Source: JABDJL01 sp963664065
Lineage (GTDB): Bacteria; Pseudomonadota; Gammaproteobacteria; Xanthomonadales; SZUA-36
Assembly: GCA_963664065.1 (NCBI GenBank)
Contig: OY760942.1
Location: 2,790,001-2,854,000 of the forward strand
Direction: 5' to 3'
Length of the DNA stretch: 64,000 bases
Both the position numbers and the translations under genes were made by a program. Below are positions 8,085-17,793 of the stretch, one piece after another. The notes under the pieces were generated by a model that saw only the letters and a list, made by a program, of their open reading frames with translations, was not told the origin of the DNA and did no database searches. Within the stretch, counting starts at the first letter, position 1. Every line of letters starts with the position of its first letter.

Positions 8085-9809
8085 ATGAAATTTTTAAGGA
8101 TACCTGCCCTCGTAGCCATAACCGTACTGGTATTTACCGGCTGCACCCGGGAGGGCGGAAGCGCAAACCAGGCGGTTGCGAATCCATTGCTGGTCCACGT
8201 ACCGGCAGATACGCCCTACCTGTTTGCGAATATTGAACCGACACCCCCGGAGGTGATCGACGCGTTTATGTTGCGCCTCGCCCCTTCACTTGCCACAGCA
8301 CAAACCCTGCTGGGCGACTTCAAACTCGAGATCAATACCGATGACCCTGAAGAGCACAAGGAAGCACGTTTGCTGAGCGCAATTCTTGCTGAATTTGACG
8401 GCAAGCTGAACCGGGAAGGACTGGAAAGCATTGGCCTTGCGATGGAATCTCACAAAGTCATCTATGGTATGGGTATTTTCCCGGTGGTACGTATAGCGCT
8501 AAGAGATCCGTCTGCCTTGCGTTCAGCCATCGGACGTATTGAAACCGCTTCCGGCATGACATTCAGCAGCCAGACATCCGGTGAGACTGAATATTGGAAA
8601 CTTACCGGCCATGGCGACGGTGATGCCGGCATATACATCGCAATCCTCGATGATCATGTTGCCTTCAGCATGTTCCCCACCGCTGCCGAGCCTGACTGGT
8701 TGCACGCGTTCCTGGGACAATCAATGCCTGCCGATTCGATCGCTTCAGCTAATACTCTTGCCAAATTGAACAAAGACAAGGGCTACGCAAATTACGGCTC
8801 GGGTTTCCTGGACCTGCAGAAAATTGCAGATGAACTTCTCAATGAAAACAGCAAGACCGTATCGCTGTTCAACAGCATCGGGCACTACAACCCCAGTGAG
8901 ATGGGCGAGGTTTGCCTGCAAGAGGTCAAGGCTTTGGTCGCCAAGGCGCCACGCATGGTGGCTGGTACGACTGAACTCACGCCTGACACGATCGGTTTCA
9001 GCTACCAGTTGGAACTGGAGTCAACCCTGGCTGGCAAACTGGCAGACCTGGTTGCCGAAGTCCCGGTCGCGGATAACAATCCCAACAAGGTTTTCACAGC
9101 TTCTCTCGGTTTAAGAATGGGACGGGTACGCGATTTCCTGGTGGAACAGGCCAATGCGATCGCAACCAGCCCCTTCGAATGTGAAAAGCTTCAGCACTTG
9201 AATGTGCAGGCAAAAGATGCTCTCGAACAGCTGAACAAGCCCATGCCGCCTTTCATCAATAACCTGAAGGGCTTTCGCGTCAGTCTAGACGAGGTGGATT
9301 TCAAAAACTTCAAGCCAGAAAACACCAAAGGAATGTTTTCACTTGAGGTAGAGAAACCGCAAATGCTGATTGGTATGGCGCAGATGTTTGTGCCTGGCAT
9401 GGACGGTCTTGAATTGGAGCCCGGTGCTGATCCTGTAGAACTGCCCGAGGAACTGATGTGTTTCTCCTCAAATGGCATGCATGTCTTTGCCGCCATGAGC
9501 ACTGACTCCATCGGCTTCGCCAGCGGAGAAAACCGCCAGGCCGAGCTCGCGACATTCATGGAAGACGATGCTGATAATGGCAGCACCTTCTTTTCTGTTG
9601 AATATGACATGTCTGCTCCAATGGAATTCCAGCGGAAAATGCAGGCCCAGTTTGCTTCGATGGAAGAGGGCGATGATGGTAACGAGAAATTCCAGAACCT
9701 CGCCAACAGTATCCAGGCGTCCTATTTGCAGTGGCTTGGCCGAAGCAGGATGGAAATCGGTTTCACCGAAGATGGTTTGCAGATAGATTCCACCATGACT
9801 TTTAAGTAA
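8085..9809 (+). CDS. Large hypothetical lipoprotein of unknown function
   Basis: I do not recognise this family with certainty. The 574-residue product starts at ATG 8085 (MKFLRIPALVAITVLVFTGC), a signal peptide with a lipobox ending FTG-C, so it should be lipidated and envelope-located. An upstream in-frame start at 8019 would bury the signal peptide and is rejected. The rest is soluble, rich in acidic residues and Met, without obvious catalytic motifs. NPLLVHVPADTPYLFANIEP after the lipid Cys resembles large beta-sandwich envelope proteins seen in some gammaproteobacteria. It is a single-gene unit with its own promoter and a strong terminator. Confidence 0.75.
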   Translation: MKFLRIPALVAITVLVFTGCTREGGSANQAVANPLLVHVPADTPYLFANIEPTPPEVIDAFMLRLAPSLATAQTLLGDFKLEINTDDPEEHKEARLLSAILAEFDGKLNREGLESIGLAMESHKVIYGMGIFPVVRIALRDPSALRSAIGRIETASGMTFSSQTSGETEYWKLTGHGDGDAGIYIAILDDHVAFSMFPTAAEPDWLHAFLGQSMPADSIASANTLAKLNKDKGYANYGSGFLDLQKIADELLNENSKTVSLFNSIGHYNPSEMGEVCLQEVKALVAKAPRMVAGTTELTPDTIGFSYQLELESTLAGKLADLVAEVPVADNNPNKVFTASLGLRMGRVRDFLVEQANAIATSPFECEKLQHLNVQAKDALEQLNKPMPPFINNLKGFRVSLDEVDFKNFKPENTKGMFSLEVEKPQMLIGMAQMFVPGMDGLELEPGADPVELPEELMCFSSNGMHVFAAMSTDSIGFASGENRQAELATFMEDDADNGSTFFSVEYDMSAPMEFQRKMQAQFASMEEGDDGNEKFQNLANSIQASYLQWLGRSRMEIGFTEDGLQIDSTMTFK

Positions 9810-9830
9810 GCATTAATATTAGTAGCCATC

Positions 9831-9857
9831 AAAAAGGGCCGCAATGCGGCCCTTTTT
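9831..9857. terminator. Bidirectional Rho-independent terminator
   Basis: This is a perfect inverted repeat AAAAAGGGCCGC / GCGGCCCTTTTT around an AAT loop, with A and T tracts on both sides. It sits between the lipoprotein gene and the convergent AMP nucleosidase gene and can stop both. Confidence 0.93.
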
Positions 9858-9873
9858 ATTACTGCCAATTTTT

Positions 9874-10653
9874 TCAGTACCGGAAGTGCTTGATTTTCTC
9901 TCCCATTTGTCCGAGTTCCGTCATGGATTCAATGCCGATCTGAAGGTGCAAACCGACCCAGTCCTGGGTCACCTTCCTGTCTGATTCCTCGGTTTTGACC
10001 CCATCCGGCGTTACCGGTACATCGGATACCAGCAACAGTGCCCCACGCGAAATCTCGTTGGCGTGGCCGACGATAAATAAAGTCGCCGTTTCCATGTCGA
10101 TACCGATGCAGGTCATGTCATTCAACTTCTTGTGAAAATTCTGATCATGCTCCCACACGCGGCGATTGGTTGTGTAAACCACGCCCGTACGGTATTCAAC
10201 ATCGTGCGCGAGTATTTTTTCGGAAACGAATTTGTGCAATTTGAACGATGGCAGTGCCGGAACTTCGGGAGGGAAGTAATCATTGCTGGTTCCCTCGCCA
10301 CGAATGGCTGCAATTGGCAGGATAAAATGCCCAATCTCGCTGGATTTCTTCAAGCCGCCACATTTACCCAGGAACAGGACGCCCTTGGGATTGATCGCAC
10401 TCAACAGATCCATCACAGTGGCAGCGTTGCTGGACCCCATACCGAAATTGATAATTGTCAGGCCAGCGTCGTTGGTGGCCGCCTGCATGACCCTGTCCCT
10501 GCCGTGCACCTCGCAATCAAATTGTTCAGCAAACCAATCGACATAATTGCCGAAATTGGTCAACAGAATGTATTCACCGAACTTGTCCAGTGGCATCCCG
10601 GTGTAACGGGGAAGCCAGTTTTGTGCAATTTGTTGTTTTCCGAGCATTTGCAA
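9874..10653 (-). CDS. amn: AMP nucleosidase (short form)
   Basis: The predicted enzyme hydrolyses AMP to adenine and ribose-5-phosphate. The 259-residue protein has the nucleoside-phosphorylase-like core: NFGMGSSNAATVMDLL, KGVLFLGKCGGLKKSSEIGH, RGEGTSNDYFPPEVPALP and IGIDMETATLF. It lacks the long N-terminal domain of the E. coli enzyme (about 480 residues), so it belongs to the short single-domain form. It is convergent with the lipoprotein gene and separated from hda by 48 bp. The exact substrate is inferred from the family. Confidence 0.85.
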   Translation of the reverse strand: MQMLGKQQIAQNWLPRYTGMPLDKFGEYILLTNFGNYVDWFAEQFDCEVHGRDRVMQAATNDAGLTIINFGMGSSNAATVMDLLSAINPKGVLFLGKCGGLKKSSEIGHFILPIAAIRGEGTSNDYFPPEVPALPSFKLHKFVSEKILAHDVEYRTGVVYTTNRRVWEHDQNFHKKLNDMTCIGIDMETATLFIVGHANEISRGALLLVSDVPVTPDGVKTEESDRKVTQDWVGLHLQIGIESMTELGQMGEKIKHFRY

Positions 10654-10701
10654 CTCCTGGTATCAGATGTAGATGTGCTGCCGACATGGGAATTATAGCA
10701 A

Positions 10702-11409
10702 TCAGTTTTTATCCTTCATGCGCAGGACTTCCCTGGCCAATGGAACCGTGATGCGGCGTTTTGAAATAAATGCAGCCTGTTGTAACTGGCCTGTCATGTG
10801 CAACAACTTACCGAGATTACGTGGACTGTGCCTGATCAGGTAACGGCCAACGTCTTCGGGTAATTCGATTCCCAGGGAGGCAGCATGGCGATCCAACACA
10901 GAAAGTTTGTCTGCATCTTCCAGTACCATCAACTGCATTCCTAAACCCCCTTGCAAGCGCGATACCAGGTCCGGGAGTTTGAGTGGGAGAGCAGACAATC
11001 TGGCCCGACTGGTCAGGACGATGCGGCCCTGCCTGGATCGTATCCTGTTCAGGCAATGAAAAAGCGACTCCTCCCAACTGTCTTCTCCTGCAATGTGATG
11101 CAAATCATCGATGCACACCAGCTCGACATTTTCCAGGCCTTCCAGCAATTGCTGGGATCCTTCGGGCATGGAGCGCAAGCCTGCATAAAACGCAGTCAGC
11201 CCTTGCTCACGCGCTGCAAGGCAAGCAGCATTTAATAAATGGGTCTTGCCTGTGCCCTCGGGGCCGGAAAGAAACAACAGTTTGTCCGGTTCCTGCAATG
11301 CCGCTTTCAAAGAGTCCAGCACCGGCGCATTGGGACCGGCGACATAATCTTCAAAGCGGTTTTCCCTGCTGGGCTCAAGCTTCAGGGGAATCTGGCGTGA
11401 AAAAAGCAT
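10702..11409 (-). CDS. hda: Hda, DnaA regulatory inactivator
   Basis: Hda is a DnaA-related AAA+ protein that, with the sliding clamp, stimulates ATP hydrolysis by DnaA and prevents over-initiation. The 235-residue protein opens MLFSRQIPLKLEPSRENRFEDY, where the QIPLKL stretch matches the clamp-binding region of Hda. It shows Walker A GPEGTGKTHLLNA near residue 51 and Walker B LVCIDDLHHI near 98. It abuts perM with no gap, which fits a shared transcript. Confidence 0.93.
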   Translation of the reverse strand: MLFSRQIPLKLEPSRENRFEDYVAGPNAPVLDSLKAALQEPDKLLFLSGPEGTGKTHLLNAACLAAREQGLTAFYAGLRSMPEGSQQLLEGLENVELVCIDDLHHIAGEDSWEESLFHCLNRIRSRQGRIVLTSRARLSALPLKLPDLVSRLQGGLGMQLMVLEDADKLSVLDRHAASLGIELPEDVGRYLIRHSPRNLGKLLHMTGQLQQAAFISKRRITVPLAREVLRMKDKN

Positions 11410-12504
11410 TCAGGTATCGGTCTCGACCAGGCTTTCCTGCTTGTACAAAGTACTTTTGCGATAGCTGTCTTGCGCATGGCGGACGACCACGTTCAGGGCC
11501 GCTGCGGCCGGCAACGCCAGCAGGATACCGAGGAATCCAAACAATTGGCCACCAGCGAGCACTGCAAAGATAACAATCACCGGGTGCAAACCTATCTGGT
11601 CGCCTACCAACCTGGGGGTCAGCAACATTCCCTCTATCATCTGGCCACCACCAAACACACCCAGCACCATCAGCAAGTGCATTGCATCGTGAAACTGAAA
11701 CAGGGCCGCAGCCGCAGCCGCGGCCAGGCCAACAATTGACCCCAGGTATGGAACTATGCTCAGCAGACCGGCGCCCATGCCGATCAGAATTGCCATATCA
11801 ATGCCAATCAGCCACAGGCCCAGTGTGTAGATTATGCCCAGCGCTGCCATCACCATCAGTTGACCGCGCATGAAAGCGCCCAGCACTTCGTCTATTTCAG
11901 ACGCCATTTTTGAAACCCGGACAACCAGGTTTCGCGGTAAAAGATCGTGAATTCCGCTGATCATCAAGTCCCAGTCACGCATCATGTAAAAGGCCACGAC
12001 CGGTATCAAAACCAGGTTGGTTACCCAGCCCAGTATTGCCTGTCCGCCACGGCCGAGCGTCTCGATCACGTTAAATGCAGCACCGCTGATTTCCTTCCAG
12101 TAGGACTTGAGCATCTCCGTGATCTGGGCTGCATCAAATGCTGACGCATCGAACCCCAACCGGGTGGCGAGCCACGGTATTGCAGTTGCGGATATCCAGT
12201 CAAGATAAGCCGGGAAACGGTCGGCCAGCTGCCGGAACTGATCCACCAACAGGGGAATGATGACCAGCAGCAATACGGTGAATACCGTGATCATTAACAG
12301 GAAAACCAGTACAACTGCCAGGGTACGGCCCAAGGACCATTTACGAATGCTGATTTTTTCCAGACGATCCACCAGCGGATCACCAAAATATGCCAGCGCT
12401 GCTGCGGTCGCGAATGGCGTAATTACCGGCGAAAGCAGGTATAGCAGCCATCCCGCGAAAACAAGAACTGCGAGCCAGAACCAGTTTTGGGATTCAGTTA
12501 ACAT
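11410..12504 (-). CDS. PerM/AI-2E family membrane permease
   Basis: This polytopic inner-membrane protein of 364 residues belongs to the AI-2E exporter / PerM family. Evidence is the hydrophobic N-terminal hairpin, the central amphipathic stretch, and the C-terminal family block with GMGAGLLSIVPYLGSIVG and the LTPRLVGDQIGLHPVIVIFA segment. The substrate is unknown; only some members export AI-2 and the name does not establish it. The gene overlaps the DUF2066 gene by one base and abuts hda, a layout common in gammaproteobacteria. Confidence 0.9.
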   Translation of the reverse strand: MLTESQNWFWLAVLVFAGWLLYLLSPVITPFATAAALAYFGDPLVDRLEKISIRKWSLGRTLAVVLVFLLMITVFTVLLLVIIPLLVDQFRQLADRFPAYLDWISATAIPWLATRLGFDASAFDAAQITEMLKSYWKEISGAAFNVIETLGRGGQAILGWVTNLVLIPVVAFYMMRDWDLMISGIHDLLPRNLVVRVSKMASEIDEVLGAFMRGQLMVMAALGIIYTLGLWLIGIDMAILIGMGAGLLSIVPYLGSIVGLAAAAAAALFQFHDAMHLLMVLGVFGGGQMIEGMLLTPRLVGDQIGLHPVIVIFAVLAGGQLFGFLGILLALPAAAALNVVVRHAQDSYRKSTLYKQESLVETDT

Positions 12505-13562
12505 CAGTTCCGTCCTTCTTCTACTATCGTCGAGGTCGGGTGTACCAGCTTGTAATCGTTTTCGGCCAGGCCTGGCATGAGTACGTCGTCTCTTTCAATT
12601 TCACTCTGCAGGTACTCGGGCATGGCGTTCAGGTCCAGAGAAAACTGGATCACGCCCCTGCCCGCTTCCAGGATATTGACCTCGTCAACGACACCAAGAC
12701 CCTCAAGATAGGCCAGGCAACGAGCGTAGTCTTCGGCGCCCTGAAAGCCACTGACACGTATTTCTGATTGCCATTGGCCTTGCCCCGATAAGGCAATTGC
12801 ATCTCTGGTCGCCACGAAATCCGTCAGCCGGTGCAAACCATCAACCAACGCAAAGGAAAGATCGGTGTCCCGAATCCGCCATCCTGCAGTCTTATCACCG
12901 TCGCCAAAATTCCAACGTACACTCCAGACCGGGCCTTCGCGACGCGCAGCTACTATTACTACATCGCCATCGCCTGCATTCCCGGGTGGAAGTTCTTCAG
13001 TAAAGCCACCCCATAGCAACTGCAAATCCACGGCCTGGGTCTGTTCTTCATCAAGATCCGGCCAGGAAAGTGGGAGGCCTCGCAAATTTGCGATATCTTT
13101 CAAAGCGTTCCACGCATATTCATATTCAACCGGCATCAGTCGCCTGCCCAGCCCATCGTCTACCACGATCCAGATCTTGACTGGCTTTCGATCAGCACGC
13201 CAGCGCGGTAATTCCAATTCCCGCACAATCCGGTCAACCGCATCAGGCAAAAAATTGGTGACCAGGCGCCATTCAGTGGATTGCGTACCATCAGATGCAA
13301 CCAGCCCATGCTCCTGGTAGTGAAATGAAACCAGTATCCGGTTGGCCGACAGCAGCGCCGAATCCAGTGCCGGATGGATGGGCAACTCCCTTTGGCCGCT
13401 GTGTTTTTGTAAAACCTGGATCAGGGCGGAAGGAACCGCCTGCAATCGTTCCGCCGCTCCCTGGTCACGAACCACAACTACGGCGGAATAAAGATTCTGT
13501 GCCTGCAAATTTTGGCTTGTTATGGCGATGAAAACCAGTAAGAGCTTTAGTAATCGGATCAT
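12504..13562 (-). CDS. DUF2066 exported protein
   Basis: This exported protein of 352 residues and unknown function matches the DUF2066 pattern. I start at ATG 13562 (MIRLLKLLLVFIAITSQNLQA), a clear signal peptide ending before QNLYSAVVVV. The open frame continues to 13670 but would bury that signal and overlap purM. Family-like elements are VRDQGAAERLQAVPSALIQVL near the N-terminus and a long beta-rich C-terminal part. It heads the DUF2066-perM-hda-amn minus-strand cluster and is divergent from purM over about 100 bp. Confidence 0.8.
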   Translation of the reverse strand: MIRLLKLLLVFIAITSQNLQAQNLYSAVVVVRDQGAAERLQAVPSALIQVLQKHSGQRELPIHPALDSALLSANRILVSFHYQEHGLVASDGTQSTEWRLVTNFLPDAVDRIVRELELPRWRADRKPVKIWIVVDDGLGRRLMPVEYEYAWNALKDIANLRGLPLSWPDLDEEQTQAVDLQLLWGGFTEELPPGNAGDGDVVIVAARREGPVWSVRWNFGDGDKTAGWRIRDTDLSFALVDGLHRLTDFVATRDAIALSGQGQWQSEIRVSGFQGAEDYARCLAYLEGLGVVDEVNILEAGRGVIQFSLDLNAMPEYLQSEIERDDVLMPGLAENDYKLVHPTSTIVEEGRN

Positions 13563-13661
13563 GAAAACCTGCTGTGAAAAAAGCGGTGAAGAACCGCTAC
13601 TGCCGTGTCTAAATACGATACCATATGCCGCTGCTGACACGAACTCCGAGTAGCCCGCCCA

Positions 13662-14732
13662 GTGGTTCAATCAAACAAGCCGACAGACGAACTCAGTTAC
13701 AAGGATGCTGGCGTCGATATTGACGCTGGAAAGGATCTTGTAGAAATGATCAAACCGTTGGTAAGCACAACCATGCGCCCGGAAGTATTAACAGGATTGG
13801 GTGGATTCGGTGGCTTATTTCAGCTCGAGGCCAACCGTTACCGGCAACCGGTGCTGGTATCCGGAACCGACGGCGTCGGAACCAAGCTGTTGCTCGCAAG
13901 GCAACTGGAAATTCACGACAGTATCGGAATAGACCTGGTTGCCATGTGCGTCAATGATATTTTGACTTGCGGCGCTGAACCATTGTTTTTCCTGGATTAC
14001 TTCGCAACCGGCAAATTGAATCCTGAACAGGCAAAAACCGTCATTGGTGGAATCGCCGAGGGCTGCAGACAGGCCGGTTGTGCGCTGATCGGTGGCGAAA
14101 CCGCAGAAATGCCAGGCATGTATGAAGGTGGGGATTATGATCTCGCCGGTTTTGCAGTCGGTATCGTGGAACGCGAAAGCCTGATAGACGGTTCACAGAT
14201 AGAGGCCGGCCACAAAGTGCTGGGCCTGAACTCTTCGGGGCCGCATTCCAACGGTTATTCGCTGATACGCAGGCTTATCGAAGTTTCGGGCGCCGACCCG
14301 GATATGCCTTTTGAGATGGCTGATGGTTCTCATGGCAGCCTCGGCCGTGCTCTGCTGGCCCCCACTCGGATTTACGTAAGACTGATTCAGGATTTACTGG
14401 AATGCTGCCGGATAGACGGCATGGCGCACATTACAGGTGGCGGCCTGACGGAGAATATCGTTCGAATCCTGCCCGATGGCCTGGGTCTCGACCTCGACCT
14501 TTCCGCCTGGTCACCCCCACCCGTTTTCCAGTGGTTACAAAAACAGGGCAATATCAGCGAAGCAGAGATGTTGCGTACTTTTAACCACGGTGTTGGTATG
14601 ACACTGGTGACCACTCCCACACAGGCTTCCAGGGCAAAAGAAAAACTGGAAGCTGAAGGGGAGTCCGTATTCGAGATCGGCGTGGTCACCAAATACATTG
14701 CCGGCCCACGGGTGCGGTATATCAGGTCATGA
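13662..14732 (+). CDS. purM: PurM, phosphoribosylformylglycinamidine cyclo-ligase
   Basis: PurM is the AIR synthetase of purine biosynthesis and closes the imidazole ring of FGAM using ATP. The 356-residue product has SYKDAGVDIDAGKDLVEMI at the N-terminus, GTDGVGTKLLLA near residue 71, GGETAEMPGMY near 146 and HITGGGLTENIVR near 253. The likely start is a GTG at 13662. The stop overlaps the purN ATG by four bases, so PurM and PurN are coupled. Confidence 0.97.
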   Translation: MVQSNKPTDELSYKDAGVDIDAGKDLVEMIKPLVSTTMRPEVLTGLGGFGGLFQLEANRYRQPVLVSGTDGVGTKLLLARQLEIHDSIGIDLVAMCVNDILTCGAEPLFFLDYFATGKLNPEQAKTVIGGIAEGCRQAGCALIGGETAEMPGMYEGGDYDLAGFAVGIVERESLIDGSQIEAGHKVLGLNSSGPHSNGYSLIRRLIEVSGADPDMPFEMADGSHGSLGRALLAPTRIYVRLIQDLLECCRIDGMAHITGGGLTENIVRILPDGLGLDLDLSAWSPPPVFQWLQKQGNISEAEMLRTFNHGVGMTLVTTPTQASRAKEKLEAEGESVFEIGVVTKYIAGPRVRYIRS

Positions 14733-15385
14733 GCCCCCCACCCCTTGCGGTCGCAGTCCTGATTTCAGGAACCGGAAGCAATCTTAAAGCCCTTATCACA
14801 GCAAAGGAAGCCGGCAGGCTTAATTTGGATCTGCGCCTGGTCATCAGCAACCGGAAGAACGCTCCCGGCCTGGATCATGCACGCAATGCAGGAATCCCCT
14901 GCTGCGTCATCAATGCTGACAACAGTGAAAATCAAGACCGTGAAATAGCCCGGAATCTGCAGGATTGTGGCGCTGAATTAATTATCCTCGCCGGTTATAT
15001 GCGCATCATCGGCGATGAACTGGTCGACGCCTTCGCCGGAAAGATGATCAACCTGCATCCGTCACTTTTGCCCCTTTATCCTGGAATCAATACCTATCAA
15101 CGGGCACTTGATGCCAGGGATTCGGAACACGGAGGAAGCATTCATTTCGTCACTTCTCAACTGGATGGCGGGCCGCTTATCTCGCAGGTGCGAATTGCCG
15201 TTTTGAAAGATGATGACCCGGAATCCCTGGCGGCGAGACTCGGTCCGGACGAACACAGACTGCTGCTGTCCACCGTTGAATTATTCGCGGATAGGCGGGT
15301 CGAAATGCATTCCGGCGCTGTGCTGTTGGATGGCAGGCCGTTGAATAAAACACTAAGACTGAATTCCGGTGACACTTTTGACTGA
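14729..15385 (+). CDS. purN: PurN, phosphoribosylglycinamide formyltransferase
   Basis: PurN transfers a formyl group from 10-formyl-THF to GAR in purine synthesis. The 218-residue product has AVLISGTGSNLKALI at the N-terminus, LAGYMRIIGDELVDAFAGK, the catalytic-region NLHPSLLPLYPG with conserved His, and HGGSIHFVTSQLDGGPLI. It overlaps purM upstream and the DUF3108 gene downstream. Confidence 0.97.
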   Translation: MSPPPLAVAVLISGTGSNLKALITAKEAGRLNLDLRLVISNRKNAPGLDHARNAGIPCCVINADNSENQDREIARNLQDCGAELIILAGYMRIIGDELVDAFAGKMINLHPSLLPLYPGINTYQRALDARDSEHGGSIHFVTSQLDGGPLISQVRIAVLKDDDPESLAARLGPDEHRLLLSTVELFADRRVEMHSGAVLLDGRPLNKTLRLNSGDTFD

Positions 15386-16139
15386 ATTTCCTGCAACAAA
15401 ATACCCCAGGATCATTATTTTGCTGTTGGCTGCCTGCTATAGCCAGGCAAGCGCGGCCGATGTGGCCGTACCATTTGAAGCCGTCTACCAGGTTTATATC
15501 GACGGTAAACCACGCATGGAATCCAAAATCAGCCTGGTCAGGCAGGGGGATCAGTGGTTGATGAGCAATGATGGAAAGGGAACCAGGGGTTTGGCCAGGA
15601 TGCTCAAGGCGAAAAGCAGCGAGCGTAGCCGGGGCACATTCAAAGGTGACGTATTTCAACCACTTGAATACAGCCAACAGTCGAAGATTATGGGCAACGA
15701 GGATCATTGGACGGCCAGTTTTGACTGGGCAGAAAGCAAAATCGTAACCCATCATGAAAACGGTGAATCGCTGTTGGAGACCGCCCCTGGAACCGTGGAC
15801 CCGCTTTCATTGACGCTCGCCCTGCGCTACCGCCTGATTCATGGTCTGACTGATTTTTCAATCAATATCGTTGATGAAGAAGAAGTTGATCAACAAAACT
15901 TCCTTGCTGGCAAATCTGAAGACCTTGAGACTCCGCTGGGATGCTTCAAGGCTGTTTCCTTGACCCGCATCAGAGAAAACAGCAAGCGCTACTCCAGTGG
16001 TTGGTATGCAGAGTCCCTGGATTTCATGCCCGTGAAGTTGTTGCACGGGAAACAAGGCGGGAAAGAGTTTGAGATGAGGATCACCCGCCTGGTCGTTGAT
16101 GGACAGACAATTTCTGGCTCAGGAACCTGTCTGAATTGA
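15369..16139 (+). CDS. DUF3108 exported protein
   Basis: This periplasmic or outer-membrane-facing protein of 256 residues and unknown function commonly follows purN in gammaproteobacteria. It starts with GTG at 15369 inside the end of purN, then has a hydrophobic signal (IIILLLAACYSQASAAD). The mature part contains FEAVYQVYIDGKPRMESKISL and FKGDVFQPLEYSQQSK, typical of DUF3108, a beta-rich lipocalin-like fold. The neighbourhood suggests a role in the cell envelope, without direct evidence. Confidence 0.82.
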   Translation: MTLLTEFPATKYPRIIILLLAACYSQASAADVAVPFEAVYQVYIDGKPRMESKISLVRQGDQWLMSNDGKGTRGLARMLKAKSSERSRGTFKGDVFQPLEYSQQSKIMGNEDHWTASFDWAESKIVTHHENGESLLETAPGTVDPLSLTLALRYRLIHGLTDFSINIVDEEEVDQQNFLAGKSEDLETPLGCFKAVSLTRIRENSKRYSSGWYAESLDFMPVKLLHGKQGGKEFEMRITRLVVDGQTISGSGTCLN

Positions 16140-16225
16140 CAGATCGTCACGAGAGAATGTCGATTTGAGTCAAATTTATACGTCATTTGTGGCGAATAGC
16201 ACCGCGATTTAGCAGGAAATAAATA

Positions 16226-17712
16226 ATGCGACGTTTCATTTTCATAGCATTACTGGTGTTTCTGTCAGGCTGCCAGGTGAACCCGGTCACCGGTGAAAGG
16301 CACCTGCAGTTCTAAGGCAGTGCCTGGGAGCAGGAAGTAGGCTCCGGACTCTATGCACCCATGCGCCAGTCGCAAGGGGGCGATTTTTTAATAGATCCCG
16401 AATTGACCGCATATGTTCAATCCGTCGGCAAGCGGCTCGCCGCACAGGCCAGGCGAAAAGACGAATTACAGTTTGAGTTTAATGTTCTCAACGACTCCAC
16501 GCCCAATGCCTGGGCGTTGCCGGGAGGGAAAATTGCGATCAACAGGGGCCTTTTAACCGAGTTGCAATCAGAGGCCGAACTGGCGGCAGTACTGAGTCAC
16601 GAGATCGTACATGCCGACGCGGCCCACGGGGCACGCGCACAATCGAAAGGAATGTTGACACAGATCGGAGCGATCGCAGGCATGGTTCTGATCAATAGCA
16701 AGGTGGATTCGAGTGCCGGACAACAGGCAGCCGCCATTATTCCGGCGCTTGGTGCGCAACTCATTTCGATGAAATATGGCCGTGATGCGGAACGTGAATC
16801 GGATAGATACGGCATGCAATACATGTCGGAAGCCGGCTACGATCTGCAGGGCGCGATTCAGCTCCAGCAAACTTTCGTCCGCTTGTCTGAAGGCCGGCCC
16901 GATAACAGGATGAGCACCTTGTTTGCATCTCACCCCCCCCGTCCCGGGAACGGGTCGAGCTCAATAAACAAACCGCAGCGGCTCTGCCCGCTGGCGGAGA
17001 GAGTGGCAAGGATCACTTCGCGCAAAATACGCGCTTTCTGAACCGGGTGAAACCAGCCTATGACGCCTACGATGCAGCTTTAAAAGCGGCGGTAAAGGAA
17101 GATTATGACACCGCACGAACCGAACTAGCCAAGGCCATGGAGATCGAGCCCAGGGAGTCCATTTTCCACGCATTGGAGGGCGACCTGTTTGCCGAAGCAG
17201 ACCGGAATTCTGCCGCATTGAGATCTTTTGACATGGCGGTACAACTGGACGATTCATTTTTCTATCACCCCTTGAGGCGAGGCCAGATTCGCTACGATAT
17301 GGGCCAGCACCGGGCAGCAAGAACGGACCTGGAACGTAGCCTGGAAATGCTGCCTACAGCACCAGCGCATTACCTGCTGGGCAACATGGACCGTGACTCC
17401 GGCGAACTTGATTCTGCCCGCTGGCACTATGAGCAGGCATCACAGTCCGACTCAGAGCTTGGCCAGAAAGCGCAACGGGAACTGGTGCTGATGGACATTG
17501 CCACCAGTCCGGGAAAATTCGTTGATACTCTGGAAGCAGCCGATAAACAGGGAAGAATATATTGCCTGATTAAGAACCGCTCACGGCTGGGGTTGACTGC
17601 CATCTCCGTGCTGGCCACATTTATCGGCGAGGATGGACGCTCAAGCCAGGCCAGTAAGACATATTCCCCTGTTCTGGAAGGCGGTAAGCAGGACAGCATA
17701 CGCTTTGACTGA
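16226..17712 (+). pseudogene. M48-type metalloprotease with TPR region, broken by a stop and a frameshift
   Basis: This is a BepA-like secreted M48 zinc protease gene with two lesions. Translation from ATG 16226 gives a lipoprotein signal with lipobox LSGC and VNPVTGERHLQF, then an in-frame TAA at 16313-16315. The same frame continues open through LSHEIVHADAAHG (HExxH zinc site) to FASHPP. There a run of eight C (16933-16940) throws the frame. Reading resumes one frame over with SRERVELNKQTAAALP and a TPR-like C-terminus ending at 17712. Six or nine C would restore the frame. With both lesions no full protein is made. A downstream start at ATG 16361 would lack the signal peptide. Confidence 0.85.
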
Positions 17713-17793
17713 AGTGTTTCAAACGAGGTCGACCTCAGCCGCCGGCTCAAATGCGAAGTTAAGAGCGCCCGGGTCGCGGAATAATGCTGCCCA

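Noticed and set aside
16313..16315. In-frame TAA in the M48 gene as a recoded codon
   Set aside because: TAA is not used for selenocysteine or pyrrolysine, no recoding structure is visible, and a second lesion follows downstream.
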